NCBI RefSeq assembly: GCF_036711975.1
Contig: NC_091966.1
Span: 13,895,501 to 13,959,500, forward strand
DNA from: Onthophagus taurus
Taxonomy: Eukaryota; Arthropoda; Insecta; Coleoptera; Scarabaeidae
Direction of reading: 5' to 3'
DNA length: 64,000 bases
A program made the position numbers and the translations under genes. This document shows, piece after piece, positions 1 through 12,531 of the stretch (positions within the stretch are counted from its first letter, which is position 1; the number at the start of each line of letters is the position of its first letter). The notes under the pieces were generated by a model. That model worked only from the letters and a program-made list of their open reading frames with translations, did not search any database and had not been told where the DNA came from.

Positions 1-430
1 AGAAACCTGCAGAACAATTATATAGCTGAAACCAACGTTATAGTTGATGTTTTAGTTTGATGATTTAGTTCCAAAACCGGCGAAGTATGGAATTAAGGTT
101 ATGTGGGTATATGACGCTATTCCTATCCAATCAAAGGACAAATCCATACTGGTATAGCAACTTCTGAAGAGCTTGAACAGTTGTGCTTCTTTCCTCTTCC
201 CAATATATCATTGAAATTGAATTTCGTTTAAAAAAAATTCCGTTAGGTTACCCAATTACAACACAGGCAAACAAAATAGAACATTATGGATGTGTGATAA
301 TAATCCATACTTGAAGACAACAACCAACCCTAGAAGATTGTTCCTACATCAGTTGTGTCTAAAATGCACAAATCATGCAAAATTTTCTATGACGTAGTGG
401 AATTGAAAGCATGTTGGGCAGCCCAGAAAC
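1..430 (+). pseudogene. piggyBac-type transposase scrap
   Basis: Positions 65-118 translate to LVPKPAKYGIKVMWVYDA, which resembles the conserved KPxKYGIK.xW..DA block in the catalytic part of piggyBac transposases. Downstream frames are broken by stops and shifts, and a weak piggyBac-like C-terminal stretch (NPRRLFLHQL, near 325-355) may follow. The window edge cuts any upstream part. Inference from one short motif; no termini are visible. Confidence 0.45.
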
Positions 431-3060
431 ACCTACTATTGAAAAACTAACATAACGCCCTCAAGAATAACGTGATAATTCTGGCAGAATGAAGCAAAAC
501 GGAAATTGTTACCTATATGCCAGTAACAAATAACTGAAGATGCTATAATTCTATAGATTCTATAAGTTGAAATTCATAAATAAATGTACGTTTGACAATT
601 AGTTAAATTTAATCACTTTTTAACAAAATCTAAACTTCTCTTGTACATGGTTATACCTTAATTTTAAATAACTTTTTATAAAGTAAGTTCTTTTTGTAAA
701 TTTAAAGTAAATAATGTAAATATAAATAATACAGAGATAATCAAATAATTTATGATATTAACTAACCTTATAAAAATATTAATAAATTCTTTGTATGCTT
801 GATATTTTCTGTAATAACATAGTAATTACACGATCACTTTACACATAAACGTGTACGTGATGGTATAGTGACACAACTATTATTATCCTTCATACTGATC
901 GGATATGTTTTCATATCGCGAAAACCGGCAATTAATATACAAGACGCGACAGTGCAATTATATACATTAAGAGGAACTAATTACGGGTATTGCATATTGG
1001 GTATTCATTCTTTCAACAACTTCGCAGCCGTTCTAAATCCACGTAACGGTATAACACCTGAATCAGATGGTTGGAATGAATCAAAAAGCCCAACGGGTAC
1101 ATTGTCGAGAGTCTTGTGAATATAGTAACGACATCGCGCTATTTCTACAACCGCCACACGAGCGCTTGAGGTTATTTTAATGTACAGTGATATTCAATTT
1201 AATTGGAACAAACAAATATTAATTATGATAAAGGGGGATGGTTTGTGTAAAAGATATTAAGAGATTTTTTAGCGAATTTGTTAAAATTTGGTAATATCGA
1301 AAAAGTTTTGGGTTTTTTTAGGGATTATAAGAATAATGTTCAAATTGTTTTGCGAGGTAGTGTAATAGCATGGTCGTATAGCGTAACGCAGCACATGCCA
1401 ATTAAAGCAGCTAGACTATTCCCGCAATTATTGGACTCCCTCAGGACAAAGACAATGCCCACACTGTCTTCTCGCAGGCTTATCGGGCACAATACGAGGA
1501 ACTACTTTTACTTATTGTCGAGTTGGAAGAACTTGGAGAAAGAATAACACAAACAATAGACCTGATAATTTCGTTCCGTGATCTTGACATTGTTCACAAT
1601 TTATTTTGAAATAAGTTCAGTCCAACAGTTAGCGATTATAAAAATGGGAACAATAGACTTCAAAACAAAAAATTCATTGCACTCAAATTTATAAATCAAA
1701 ATAAAAAAGAATCTCAGGGAAATCCTTAAAATTGTATCAATCCTCCAAGATTGACATCATTCCATTTTAAAATTTACGGCAACGTAGAAAATACAGTCAT
1801 CTCCGTACGTTTTCGCATAACGAGATCGGGCGTACGGAGGTAATTGAATGTAAAACACGATATCCGATACCCGGACACACGTGCAAGAGAAGCTTTCGAT
1901 GCTGCAAAATCCCGTTTCAAAAAAATAAATTCGGCGACACCGCAAGCGGGCGGCTCGAAACGCAGAACGGGCCCAACTAATTGGCATCCATAAATCTTTA
2001 CTCGTTTGCGATTTTTTAAAATTGGCCAATAACTCATTGACCGCGACAACTCATTTTTACCGTCCTCGCTTCCGCGTCCTTATTAACTTTTTTGCTTTTG
2101 TTATTGCTCCTTTAACCGTACCCTACCGAATTACCCTAATAAACGAGCGCGTAACCGTTAAAAACCACCGAAAGCGAACGGAACACATTACGCCGATTAT
2201 TATACGATATAAAAATATTTTAATCGATAAAAAAATGCATCCAATAATTCTGGTCGAGTGCGGTGCCTCAAGACAAACGTATGCCGCTTCTGCTCGATCG
2301 AATCAACCTCATTAAAATCGAAACCAATTAAGAGTTTAATAAAAAAGAATAAAATAAAAATGCATTTAGTTAAAATTCGATTCAAAAGCATCTTTCTGAT
2401 TAGAAAAGATTTAATTGGAATAATTATTATTCGATATTTGGTACACAAAAAAGGGCTGCCAGAACTGGAAACTACTGGGCAAAAATTAAATTGCCGGACG
2501 ATTTAGTATGCAAATTAATACCACGGTTGGAATTTCGCGTATAAGACAGAGATAACGAGAGAAATATTAAAGGGGAATCTGCCGTGGCAATTAACATTTT
2601 TAGTTGGGGATTTGTCAATGTCTGAAGGGTTGTTGTAACAAAAATCGTCGCCATAAATACCAATTAAGGGAGGTAAATGAGGGAGATCGAAAATTCAAAG
2701 TGATCGAATTTACTTATTCGGCACGCATTACAGGTGTTTATAGCATCAATAATTTTCACATGTTTTTGGTAACCAATAATTAACGAAGTAATCAATAACT
2801 TAATAAACTAAGTATGGCAAAAGATGGTTAAAGTTAGATGATTTAAAAAAAAAGGATAATCATACGAAATGTGTTTGGATTACTTTTTTAAAGTTGAATC
2901 CATTTGGATTGAAATAATTAGTTTGTAATATAAGGTTTTTTCGATGTAGGACTATATGTGGTGTTTTGAATAGATAGTTTGTGCAAAAAGAAGACTAAGA
3001 CAGTTTTAGTGCACAATCTATATGTGTTGATGACGCATAGAGGTTGTATCTGAATTGATT
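431..3060. other. intergenic, no gene recognised
   Basis: AT-rich sequence in which all open frames are short and lack codon-like texture or family motifs. The one distinct part is a more GC-rich, CpG-containing block at about 1780-2060. It contains a 9-bp inverted repeat, CTCCGTACG (1801-1809) and CGTACGGAG (1831-1839). That block could be a conserved non-coding element, but nothing in the window proves it. Confidence 0.5.
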
Positions 3061-3069
3061 AGCCAAAGT

Positions 3070-3470
3070 TCACTAATGTGATGTACGGTACAAAACTGTA
3101 AAAGAAGTTCTTATAACCTTATGTGTCTAGAAATGATTCGTCAAAAAGTTACGCACGAAGTTGCTATGGTTAGACGTAAGAGTAAATGCTTTCCTTCCGT
3201 AGCAAAACAGGATTGGCATCGTTGAACCAACTCCCTCAAGAATTTCGAAACTATCACTGATTCGGTAGCGCAGTTCTTCTAAAATGAACCCCATAATGGA
3301 GAATGTGGTGACCATGCAACTGGTCCATCCAACGATTCGGAAAAGAATTATTTAAGTACTTCCATAAGTCACGGCGTGCATTTTCCAAAAAATTTTGTAA
3401 TATTGCCCTGGTAAAAACATGAAATAGATTGTTGATTATCACGTGATGATTGGGTGATAAGCGGAAGTAT
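3070..3470 (-). pseudogene. mariner/IS630-like transposase fragment
   Basis: On the minus strand, two overlapping frames give NARRDLWKYLNNSFPNRWMDQ and then WSPHSPLWG..LEELRYRISDSFEIL. This is the layout of the C-terminal DDE region of insect mariner-like transposases (..YL...FP.RWIGR.GP..WP.RSPDLTP.DFFLWG..K..). Frameshifts separate the two halves and the third catalytic Asp region is degraded. A mariner-like tip (CACACTG next to TA, ending 3788) lies upstream of it, but the opposite terminus was not found. Confidence 0.6.
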
Positions 3471-3805
3471 GTATTTGATGAGTACCTAAAAGTAATTGAA
3501 ATTTTGAAAATAATAGTGATTCGAATTGTCGTCCTTCATCGTGAGTGATCGTGGTAGTAATAACGAAACGGCTGAAATAATGCCTGAACAGAGTATCCGC
3601 AATAGAGGCTGCAGAGATATCTTTTAGAGAAAAAGCCTTTGGCAGACTTTATTTTTGCGTCTTGTTATATTTGTTTACCAAAAACAATTGTCATTGAAAT
3701 ATAAATAATAATAAATAAAGTTATATTTTTATGTTTTTAAATGGAGCTGCTGCCACGGCACGCTACACGCTACTTTACGGACACACTGTATAAATTACTA
3801 TAATA

Positions 3806-5439
3806 CAGTTGAATAGGAAAAACTTTTTTCTTTTCAATTTTATCGAAAAAAGTTAATCTTGATAAAAAAATTTGCTAGCTCTTAGAGTAAGATTGGGATA
3901 GAAACATTTAATATATTTTGTACGCGGTGTTCAGAAAACTGAAAAAACTTTAAATGGCATAAGAGTAAAGTGCATTTATTTAAAAAGATTATGAAATAAG
4001 TTACTAGGAAAAATTGTTCAAAAGTAAAAGGTAGTCTCTAATACCAATTTTCGAAAAAATCGGCCTACTTTTATTTATTAGTGATCATTTTTGTACTAGT
4101 AGGCGTTGATAGTGACAAGCTTTATTGACACTTCGCTTTTATACTTTATTGGCCGTAGTATTGTCAGGTTAAAATGCTTACTTTACAGCAAAAAATTTAC
4201 TTGGTGCAATGTTTGGCAACGGCGAAAAATGTTGTCGTCGAGTTATTCAGGAATTTAATGAAAAATTCCCCAGTGTGTACGTTTCTGAGACTACTTGTCG
4301 TAAAATAATTTTGAAGTTTTTAATCACTCATTATTGCGAATACCTAGAGAAAAGAAGAGATACGATGAAAATGATGCACTTTGTTGGTATTACATTCAGT
4401 AGAGGAACACCCGAAATTATCATCAAGAAGAAGAGTTGAAAATCTCCAATTTGTTAAAAAGTCGCAAATTCAGAAGATATTAAAACACAACAAGATAAAT
4501 CCATTTTGGTTGGCAGTATGGAAAGAGGATTTCATAAGAGAATAATGTTTTCTGATGAATCAACTTTTTCGACCTACGGTGTTGTGGCTTCGCAACATGC
4601 ACGATATTGGAGTGACTCTAATCCACATTTTCGAATACCACGGAGGCGTCAGAACTGTGTTAAAGTAAATGTATGGTGCGCCATTTCTTATTACGGAATA
4701 ATAGGGCCATACTTCTTTGACACTACTTGTAATGTGAATAGTTAAGCTATGTTAAGAAATTTCCTCGGCGGTGAATTAGACAATCTTCCATTAAAATACA
4801 GTTGTTCATTTCATTTTCAACAAGACGGATGCCCAGCACATTATGCGGCAACGGTTAGACAATGGTTAGACCATACGTTTCCAGACCACTGGATTGGGAG
4901 ACAAGGACCAGTTCAGTGGCATCCTAGGAGTCCAGATTTAACATTAATGTATTTTTCCTATGGGGCCGATTGAAACAAATTGTTTATCGCACACCTCAAA
5001 TAAATGTCACTACTGATCAATTAAAGGATGCGTTTAGAGACGAAGTTGGTTTAATATCTTTACATGAGGTTAGAAAAACTTTTGATGAATTACTTGTTCG
5101 TTTAAAGGCATGTGCCCAACAGGGTGGTAGTGTGTTTGAGTAAATAAACTTACAACTTGTGCATTGTTAATTTGGAATTAGTTAATTGATATTAAAATAA
5201 ATGTAATGATCACAAATAAATAAATGTAGGCCGATTTTTTCTTAAATAAATGCACTTTACTCTTTATACCATTTAAAGTTTTTTCAGTTTTCTGAACACC
5301 GCGTATAAAATATGTTAAATGTTTCTATCCCAATCTTACTCTAAGAACTAACAAAATTTTTTATCAAGATTAACATTTTTCGATAAAATTAAAAATTAAA
5401 AAGTTTTTCTTATTCAACACCTTTTCCGTGGACATACTG
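3806..5439 (+). mobile_element. mariner-like transposon with long TIRs
   Basis: Both ends begin or end with CAG/CTG next to a TA dinucleotide (TA at 3804-3805 and 5440-5441). The terminal inverted repeats are long, roughly 235-285 bp. For example, the left arm passes through GTTCAGAAAACTGAAAAAAC and the right arm through the reverse complement at about 5278-5297. The left tip lacks about 20 bp that the right tip retains, and the left arm has a roughly 75-bp insertion near 3995-4065. The interior is the broken transposase listed separately. Confidence 0.85.
4174..5143 (+). pseudogene. mariner-like transposase, frameshifted
   Basis: A DDE transposase of the IS630-Tc1-mariner superfamily, which would cut and paste the surrounding TIR element. 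It starts at ATG 4174 (MLTLQQKIYLVQC), shifts frame, and continues FGNGEKCCRRVIQEFNEKFP, an N-terminal helix-turn-helix. The catalytic part is FSDESTF (first Asp, about 4548-4568), then VWCAISYYGIIGPYFFD, FQQDGCPAHY (second Asp), and QWHPRSPDL (third Asp region, about 4915-4941). After a further frameshift the C-terminus continues to the TAA at 5141-5143. There is an in-frame stop near 4743, and the HTH-to-catalytic linker is shifted. It is dead as it stands. Confidence 0.88.
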
Positions 5440-7950
5440 TATATCACTTATTTTTTTACTCAAAAGAAAAGGATCTAGAATACTATAAATTACGGTTTTG
5501 ATGAAGAAAATTCTCTTGAAATGTTTTAATTCAATTTAATTATACGGCACGAACACTGTTTTTATGTTTGTTTATTTCAATGATGACCTTCAATACCACC
5601 TGTGGAATAGATGTCCAACTAGATTGCGTTCACATAGAGCATTGAAAAAGATGCGATCGAATTTTGATCGCATTTTTTTTTTTGATGAGTAGCGATTTTT
5701 CTCATGCATGATACTTGCCCACGTGATTTTTATGATATTAAGGTACAGGTAAACTACAAATTTCGATTGTCCAAAAGATTTTGAGTTTTTTTGCTTTAGG
5801 CGGTAGCTTTAGGGTGTAGCTTTAGGCTGTAGCTGTAGGATGTAGCTTTAGGCTATAGCTTTCGGCTGTAGCTTTAGGATGTACACAACGTATATCTGTC
5901 ATTTCCGCATTAGAATACAGCTACATTTTTAGTAAATTAACTTGAATAATTACTCAAAACACTCTAACTCTTAATAACAGCCTCAAAAAAACACTGGTAG
6001 TTAAACATCACGAAAAAAATTGGAAAAATTTGCAAAGCATGTCAAAATTTTTTCATAAATAATTCATTTCAATTTTCGATTGATAAACTAACAGCTTAAC
6101 AATTAGTGTTTACTTTATTAACAATTTTTTCAAAGATTATTCGTTTTATGAAGAATATCTGAGAGACAAAATCGGTTTGAAATATTTTCATCCCATCTAA
6201 AATTTTTCTGTTTGTTAATACTTACTGAGAACATTAACGCCGTTATTATAGGCAACTTTACACAATCCTGTTACAACTGTTGCTTAGAAAATTTAAACGC
6301 TAAAATAAAAATATAAAAAGTAAACGAAAATATTCACACATTCTAGTTAACTTAAAATACATTCTTGCAAAATGAAAAAACGTTTGCGTTAAAAATATTG
6401 TATAAAATATCAGTAGCGTTTATGTTAATTAAGTATTATACATAATATTCCTTATACATAAACATCGAAAATAAAATTCAGTAGGAGATGGCCCGAAGGT
6501 ACTATTTCGGTGATTTCCGAAAAAAATACGACGGTGGCTTATTAAATTCATTGCCGGGAGGCGTTCGCAGTTCACGGTTTTTTGGATGCCACCGACCCGT
6601 CACCGTTGAAATGCCGTGCATTAGAAAACGCCCAAGGGTCCCGTGAAGCACGTTAATTCGGACACGTAAATGAATTATGCATCTCGTTTCCGCGGGCTGT
6701 AAGGATTTTTGGACGGGGCCGTCATTTCTTTGCCGTAACGACAAATAAATTACCTATGTGGTTTTCGGGGGCCCACACAACTCTCCCTCGTCTGCTTTTT
6801 TATTAAGAGATGATGTGGCTTCAATCTCGACGGTCGGCATAATTAACGTTGTGGGTTTCACAATAAGAACATAACCGAAACAAAGAATAAGTTCTTTTTA
6901 CTCTGCGTATAATTAATTTTTGATTTCCAAAAATTGTCATCAATTCATTTTCATCGCTATATTATAAATACGATTTTCGAGTATTTTTACATACTCAAAA
7001 AGTTTGCTACAAAAATAAAAGATATTTATTTTCGATTCTATCACCACATTCCGTAGAAGACGCGCATAAAAATAGTAATTTTAAGGAATATTACATGGGC
7101 ATAATCACAGGCCCGCATGAGAATTCAAAAGGAATTCAGCAGGAAGCGGGAGATCGCGTGATGCTATTTAGGTACAAGGCAGTATTTACATCAGACGGCG
7201 CATGATTATCATTAATTTCAATATTTTGATTTTTTAACAATGCGGAATGTGCAGACACACATAATAATTTCAAAAACTTTGTTACTTGCATAGTACTTTG
7301 TTGGCCCGGGATAAAATTTATGTAAATAATGATTATAATTTACACGAACTTGCTGAAATCGACGGTTACCCAAACGAAATGTGTATGATGGTAATAAAGT
7401 ATGCATGATGTTAACTTGGCTTGTTTAAGCACAGGTTTATAAATTTCAAATAAAAAATATTATTTGAATGACATCAGCTTACCTTTTTTGTTAAAATTTC
7501 TTCGGGGTTGTTATTCCATCTATTCATACGTAGACCTAAAATGAAATGTAAGCGTAAATGATTCAAAACACCTTATATACCCGTATTTTATTTATAGCGG
7601 TGAACTATATGTTTGCTTTTCAAATACGAAAATAGATATATAATAAAAATGTGAGTAACAATTGCATTTTGTAGGATTGTCGTGAACCAATGGGTTCTTG
7701 GTGAAGAGATAGGATCAAAAATAACCAACTAGCAGTGACGACATTAACTATATTTTATTTTGATGTTCTTTTAAAGGTGTGGCAACAACGGCAACTTCTA
7801 TTGATTTTCAATTCGTAGGCGCCGGCGTGACGTACAATGCAATGAAAAACGAGTGTTGCATATCACTGCATCAGCACGTTCAACTAGTTGCCAAGTTAAA
7901 ATAGAGTTGTAATAATGATTGAAATAATGTTCAAATTATGATCAAAAAAA
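5440..7950. other. intergenic with GC-rich block
   Basis: No gene recognised. At 5650-5675 there is a short hairpin (ATGCGATC...GATCGCAT) followed by a T run. At 6480-6800 the base composition changes to a CpG-containing, more GC-rich block with homeodomain-like TTAATT/AATTA cores. It has frames open by chance but no protein family signature, and is a candidate conserved non-coding or enhancer element by texture only. Confidence 0.4.
5793..5883 (+). repeat. 13-bp degenerate tandem repeat
   Basis: About seven copies of a unit close to GTAGCTTTAGGCT in direct tandem, with point changes (GTAGCTTTAGGGT, GTAGCTGTAGGAT, ATAGCTTTCGGCT and similar). This is a minisatellite in intergenic DNA. Confidence 0.85.
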
Positions 7951-7959
7951 TAATGAATT

Positions 7960-9383
7960 TACAACATGACTACTTTTTCTGTCAACATACAGGGAGAGTC
8001 AGATAGAGTACAGATAATAAATGAAATGATTTTCAGAGCCAAGTGTGATGGTATACCAGCATCATGGAAAAATTAGTGGAAGCAGGCCTTACGGAAATCG
8101 GCGGGTTCATAACATTGAATGCAGAAATCACTTGCTCAAAAATTGCTGCAATAAAATCCGCGAAATAAGTAAAAGACCACGAAGCAACGGTACCAATTGC
8201 AATTCGTCAATCTATAAAAGCGAATATTTTGCGGTTTCGAATTGCAGTTATAAAACCAATGAGACACCGAGCGTCGGATTCTAGTGAGGACTTGCCACAG
8301 AAAGTAACTTCACTAAAAAAAAGGACATATTAAATAGTCTACATCACATTTTTGGTAACCACGAAAAATATGATGTGTATTATCGCACAGGTCCAAAACC
8401 CACAAAAAAAAATTTAGTTCCTGATGTGGTCGAATGTTTTTCAAGGCTTAAAGTCATGTTTACATAGATTAGAATATATTGCCTACAGCCCCATCCTCAA
8501 CATGACTAATAATTCTGCCGAATCATGCAATTCCATTGTATGTAAATTTATTGGTGGCAAAAGAATTAATTTTAGTTTGCGAAATTCGTATGAAATGAGA
8601 TGTAAAGCTACTGGCATATCACACAGTAATGCCAGAAATTATTACGAGGTCTTACACAATGCCTTAAGTAAAAAAACTTCCAGTATTACCAAAAAATATA
8701 TGTTGAAGAAGAGAATAATAAACAGACATCGAGATACACCGCGGAAGAAAAACCGTCTACCTCCTGCCTTTGCAGACGAAAATTACGGGGAAAAAGATCC
8801 TACGATCCTGCCATTACAAACATGTCAGAGGAAAAGTTTTCTGATGAATTTTACTTAAAAAAAAACTGCTGGGGAAAGTTCTGTGGTGGAAATATCCACC
8901 AGCGGCCAAAGTTCGAATCCCTTGTGGCTAAAAGAACGTCGAAAACAGCTGACAGCGTCAAATTTCGGAAAAACACTATAAAAGCTCTTTTGTATAGAAA
9001 AACCACTGAATCAAAACCAAATAATTATGGAAGAGAATGTGAGACCATCCCAAAAGCAGAGTTTTGTACTAAAACTAGTTTGGTTGTTGAAAAGTGTGGT
9101 TTGCTTATAGGTAAGGTGCTTACAACCTACAATAATATAGTTATATGTAATATTTTGTTTAGGTAAGGGCGAAGAGTATTTTTTGGCTGCTAATCCTGAC
9201 GATCTTGTTAAAAATTGGCAAAAATTTCATATAAAGTGTCCTTATACTGCAAGGGATATGACGGTGGAGGAGGCTATAGAGCAAAGGGTAATAGTAGCAA
9301 CTTATAAAACATTAAAATGTAATTTAATAAGTCCATATTTTGTATACCGTAGAAAATCGAGTTTTGAAAATCTATCTCTTTAA
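7960..9383 (+). pseudogene. YqaJ-domain mobile-element protein, degraded
   Basis: Pieces in successive frames follow the order seen in insect repeat proteins that pair an integrase-like N-terminal part with a YqaJ exonuclease domain. The pieces are RVHNIECRNHLLKNCCNKIR (about 8112-8171), HHIFGNHEKYDVYYRTGPKP (about 8343-8402), NNSAESCNSIVCKFIGGKRI (about 8507-8566), NFSLRNSYEMRCKA, and DENYGEKDPTI. The YqaJ-like region follows: YGRECE (near 9030), EKCGLLIG, then YFLAANPDDL (about 9177-9206), FHIKCPYTARDMTVEEAIEQ. The KCGLLI and FLAANPDD segments are joined across a 54-bp GT-AG intron (9113-9165 region). Several frameshifts and stops lie at 7960-8430. The family assignment is from remembered motif order, so it is an inference, though a strong one. 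Confidence 0.75.
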
Positions 9384-9516
9384 TCAATCTCTTTAAAATA
9401 TATCTCTTTAAATGCTTCTCTCACTGAAAGAGGTGAAATAAAAAAAAAACTTCATTTAAGTGGACGGGAGGTGGACAAAGAAAAATTTCGCCTGTTAGAA
9501 GGTACTTACTCTTATA

Positions 9517-11417
9517 CAGGGTGTCTCAGCGAGACCGGTCATTAGACGTTTCTGGGGTTCTGGCGAAAATAAAAATTTGAGAATTCAGACTTAAGTATTA
9601 TCAATTACGATCTTTTCGTCTAAAATATTTTCAGATTTCTTGCACTTCCGGTTATACCGGAAGCCGCTACCAACTTTATTTTTTTAAATGGAACACCTGT
9701 ATATTTTTACATATTTGGATTTGTCTGTTTTCAAGGTTTATAAATAACTTTACTTTTTGCAATTTGATTCGGTCGTTCTCGAGTTATTCGAATTTTTCTA
9801 GAAAAATCTGCTCCAGCAGACATTTGTTCAAAAAATCAGAAAACACTCCATTTTTGGGATATCAATTTAGGATTGAGAACATGCTTAAGCAACATGATGG
9901 AGTATGTTTTGGTGCCGAGAACTGCGGTCTAGAACGTTTGATCAGTTTACTATGGCACGTTAACTTTTCAAAATTTGGAAATACCTTAACTTCATTTTTT
10001 TAAATGGCACCCCCCATATTTTATTTTTTAATCGTCTTCGGTGTCTCATTATACATCTTTTATATCCCATATGACCCATACCTAATATTAATAGTTTGGG
10101 AGATAATTAGGGTTTTTTGAAAAATGCACACATATCATATGGATATTTAGCCTAGTGTGCCATGAAAAACAAGCCTTCTCAATGAGTTCTTGTCAAAGAC
10201 TCACTTGTTTACGTCACTTGATGCATGTGAGCTAATAATTATCTGTTATGTCCCTTAATATTAGTACTAAAACGAGTTAAAATCGATACCAATAACGAAA
10301 GTAATATTTACACAAATCAAGAAATTCTTAATTTATTTTTTTTGCATGAAAGAGCGACAAAGTTCGTAGTATGATTCCCAGATCTTCTTTGGCAGCTCGA
10401 ATTGAGGTGTTGGGACTGGGCTCGAAATAAGCCAAGGTATTCACCTCTTCCGTTGCATTATCTACTACATTTTTTGGTCAGTTTAACACGTGATTAATTC
10501 GTAAATGCACAAAATTTGCTTCTATTCCTTTAAATTTACCTTTTGTCATCGGAGATAAATGTGGATAATTTTCATTAAACATTCTGCAAGTTCTACTAAG
10601 AACTTTGTCGCACTTTTCGTGCACAAAAAATAAATTATGGATTTCTTCATTTGTATAAACATTATTTACGTTATTAATATCCATTTTAACTGGTTTTAGA
10701 CTCACAAGCATCAAACAACCTAAATTAGACTTTGACGTTTATCAGTTAAGTCTTTAAACATTTGTTTTCCATGGCACACTAGGTTAATATCCATATGATA
10801 TGTGAGCATTTTTCAAAAAACCCTAATTATTTCTCAAACTATTAATGTTAGGCATAGGACATATGGAATATAAAAGATGTAAAATGAGACGCCGAAGACG
10901 ACTAAGTAATAAAATATGGGGGGTACCATTTAAAAAAATGAAGTTATGGTGCTTCCAAATTTCGAAAAGTTAACGTATCATAGTAAAGTGACCAAACGAT
11001 CTAGACAGCCGTTCTCGGCACCAAAACATACTCCATTATGTTGTTTAAGCATGTTCTGAATCCTAAATTGATATCTGAAAAATTGAGTGTTCTATGATTT
11101 TTTGAACAAATGTCCGCTGGAGCAAATTTTTCTAGAAAAATTCGAATAACTCGAGAATTGCTGGTTCAAATTGCAAAAAGTAAAGTTATTTATAAACCTT
11201 CAAAACAGACAAATTCAAATATGTAAAAATATACAGGGTGTTCCACTTAAAAAAATAAAGTAGGTGGCGACTTCCGGTACAACCGGAAGTGCTAGAAATC
11301 TGAAAATATTTTAGATGAAGAGAACGTAATTGATAATACTTAAGTCTGCATTCTCAAATTTTTTGCTTGGCTAGAACCCCAGAAACGTCTAATGACCGGT
11401 CTCGCTGAGACACCCTG
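9517..11417. mobile_element. 1.9-kb foldback DNA transposon (TA-flanked)
   Basis: The ends are CAGGGTGTCTCAGCGAGACC and its reverse complement, flanked by TA (9515-9516 and 11418-11419). The inverted arms are about 650 bp each (9517 to about 10170, and about 10770 to 11417), with scattered mismatches. The inversion continues inward. The left copy reads NIYTNQEILNLFFLHER and the right copy (minus strand) NVYTNEEIHNLFFVHEK, so a coding segment was also duplicated in inverted orientation. The same termini occur at 27363 and 30224. Confidence 0.9.
10478..10714 (-). pseudogene. DUF4817-like helix-turn-helix remnant
   Basis: The minus-strand frame contains YTNEEIHNLFFVHEKCDKV and then CRMFNENYPHLSPMTKGKF. 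This fits the N-terminal HTH domain found in insect IS630/mariner-like transposases (F/Y-T-x-E-E-...-H-F-x-Y...-ARxLYxERYP...F). No DDE region follows, and the element centre turns round into a second, inverted and more decayed copy at about 10270-10370. It is a non-autonomous leftover; the domain label is an inference. Confidence 0.5.
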
Positions 11418-12531
11418 TATAAAGAAAATGTTTTCTGTAAATGATCAATTTGCGTTTTGTAGATCCAAAAACAACGAGCATTATGGGAAAATATGCAAAA
11501 AAATTTTAAAAATTTATATTTCAAATGTGTACTACCAAAATTAGTAGATCCTAGGTTTTCCAGATCTCCACCTCACAATATAATTCGGAATCCCGATCAA
11601 AGAGATTGGCTCTAAAAGTAAGTATTAATTAATCGCTTCTGGTAAACGCCCTGTATAATCACATCCAATAGCAACCAAAATTAGCGGTGTTGGAATGACC
11701 CAAGCTTTGTTTATCGACATGCCAAATTGCAATCTTCAATATTTGATAATAATGCTAATAACGAATTTTAAGTGTACACATGACTTTTCAAAAATTTTCA
11801 CAAAATAATGAATAACTTGGCAACCTTGCATTCAAAATTTGAAAACAAGGTATGCAGTTGTAACATTTAAGGCAGCTAATCAGCATATGTAAAAGATACA
11901 TAGGGTTCCATTTAAAAAAATTAAGTTCGAGCACGATACTGCAATAGTCGATTTTTTTTATTTAATCGATGCAGCTTTGATGGCAATATATGATGAGATA
12001 AAAACATTTTTTTAATTTTCAACAGTAAAGCCCCTATCTTCCGTCCCCGCGCTATAGACTCAGCCTATACATTAAAATTATACAAATTATAATTATCACA
12101 TAATTTCACAATACCAGTCATAAATTATTATCTTAATCGAAAGAAATGTATACAATTTACAAATCAAAAATCTACTTCTCAAAATTACTTCTAATAAGCA
12201 CCTTGACAATAGAACCAAATTAAAACTCTATCCCAAGGATTATAAAAAAAAATAATTTAACAACCGACTTCCTTTCATTGTACCCTAAAGGTTCGCACAT
12301 ATATTACTCAACACGCTCTATTGCCGCAAAAGCGACAAATGCGCTCCATTTTCCGTCTTTCTCGTTACTTAACCAGTTTTGGATTACGAAATGGTTGAAA
12401 AGTACGAGCAAAAGGTTGTCGTAAAAATGGGCGTACTGTAGTAGACCCCAAACCCGGCGAAAGTCAACTTTAGAGTTTGGTTTGGAACGACTTTAGATCT
12501 CGAAGAGAGTTGTTTCGAACGTGCCGAGAAA
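11418..12531. other. intergenic / upstream of cuticle gene
   Basis: No gene seen. A CCCTGTATA tip at about 11650-11660, like the ends of the foldback family, suggests another worn element. The 300 bp before ATG 12532 would hold the promoter and 5' UTR of the CPAP1-like gene; I saw no convincing TATA box there. Confidence 0.35.

Noticed and set aside
868-1119. 83-codon frame on plus
   Set aside because: No family motif, no neighbouring exon evidence, and surroundings are AT-rich intergenic DNA.
8905-8925. AAGTTCGAATCCC resembling a tRNA B box
   Set aside because: It lies in the YqaJ-domain relic, where it encodes KFESL, and has no cloverleaf around it.
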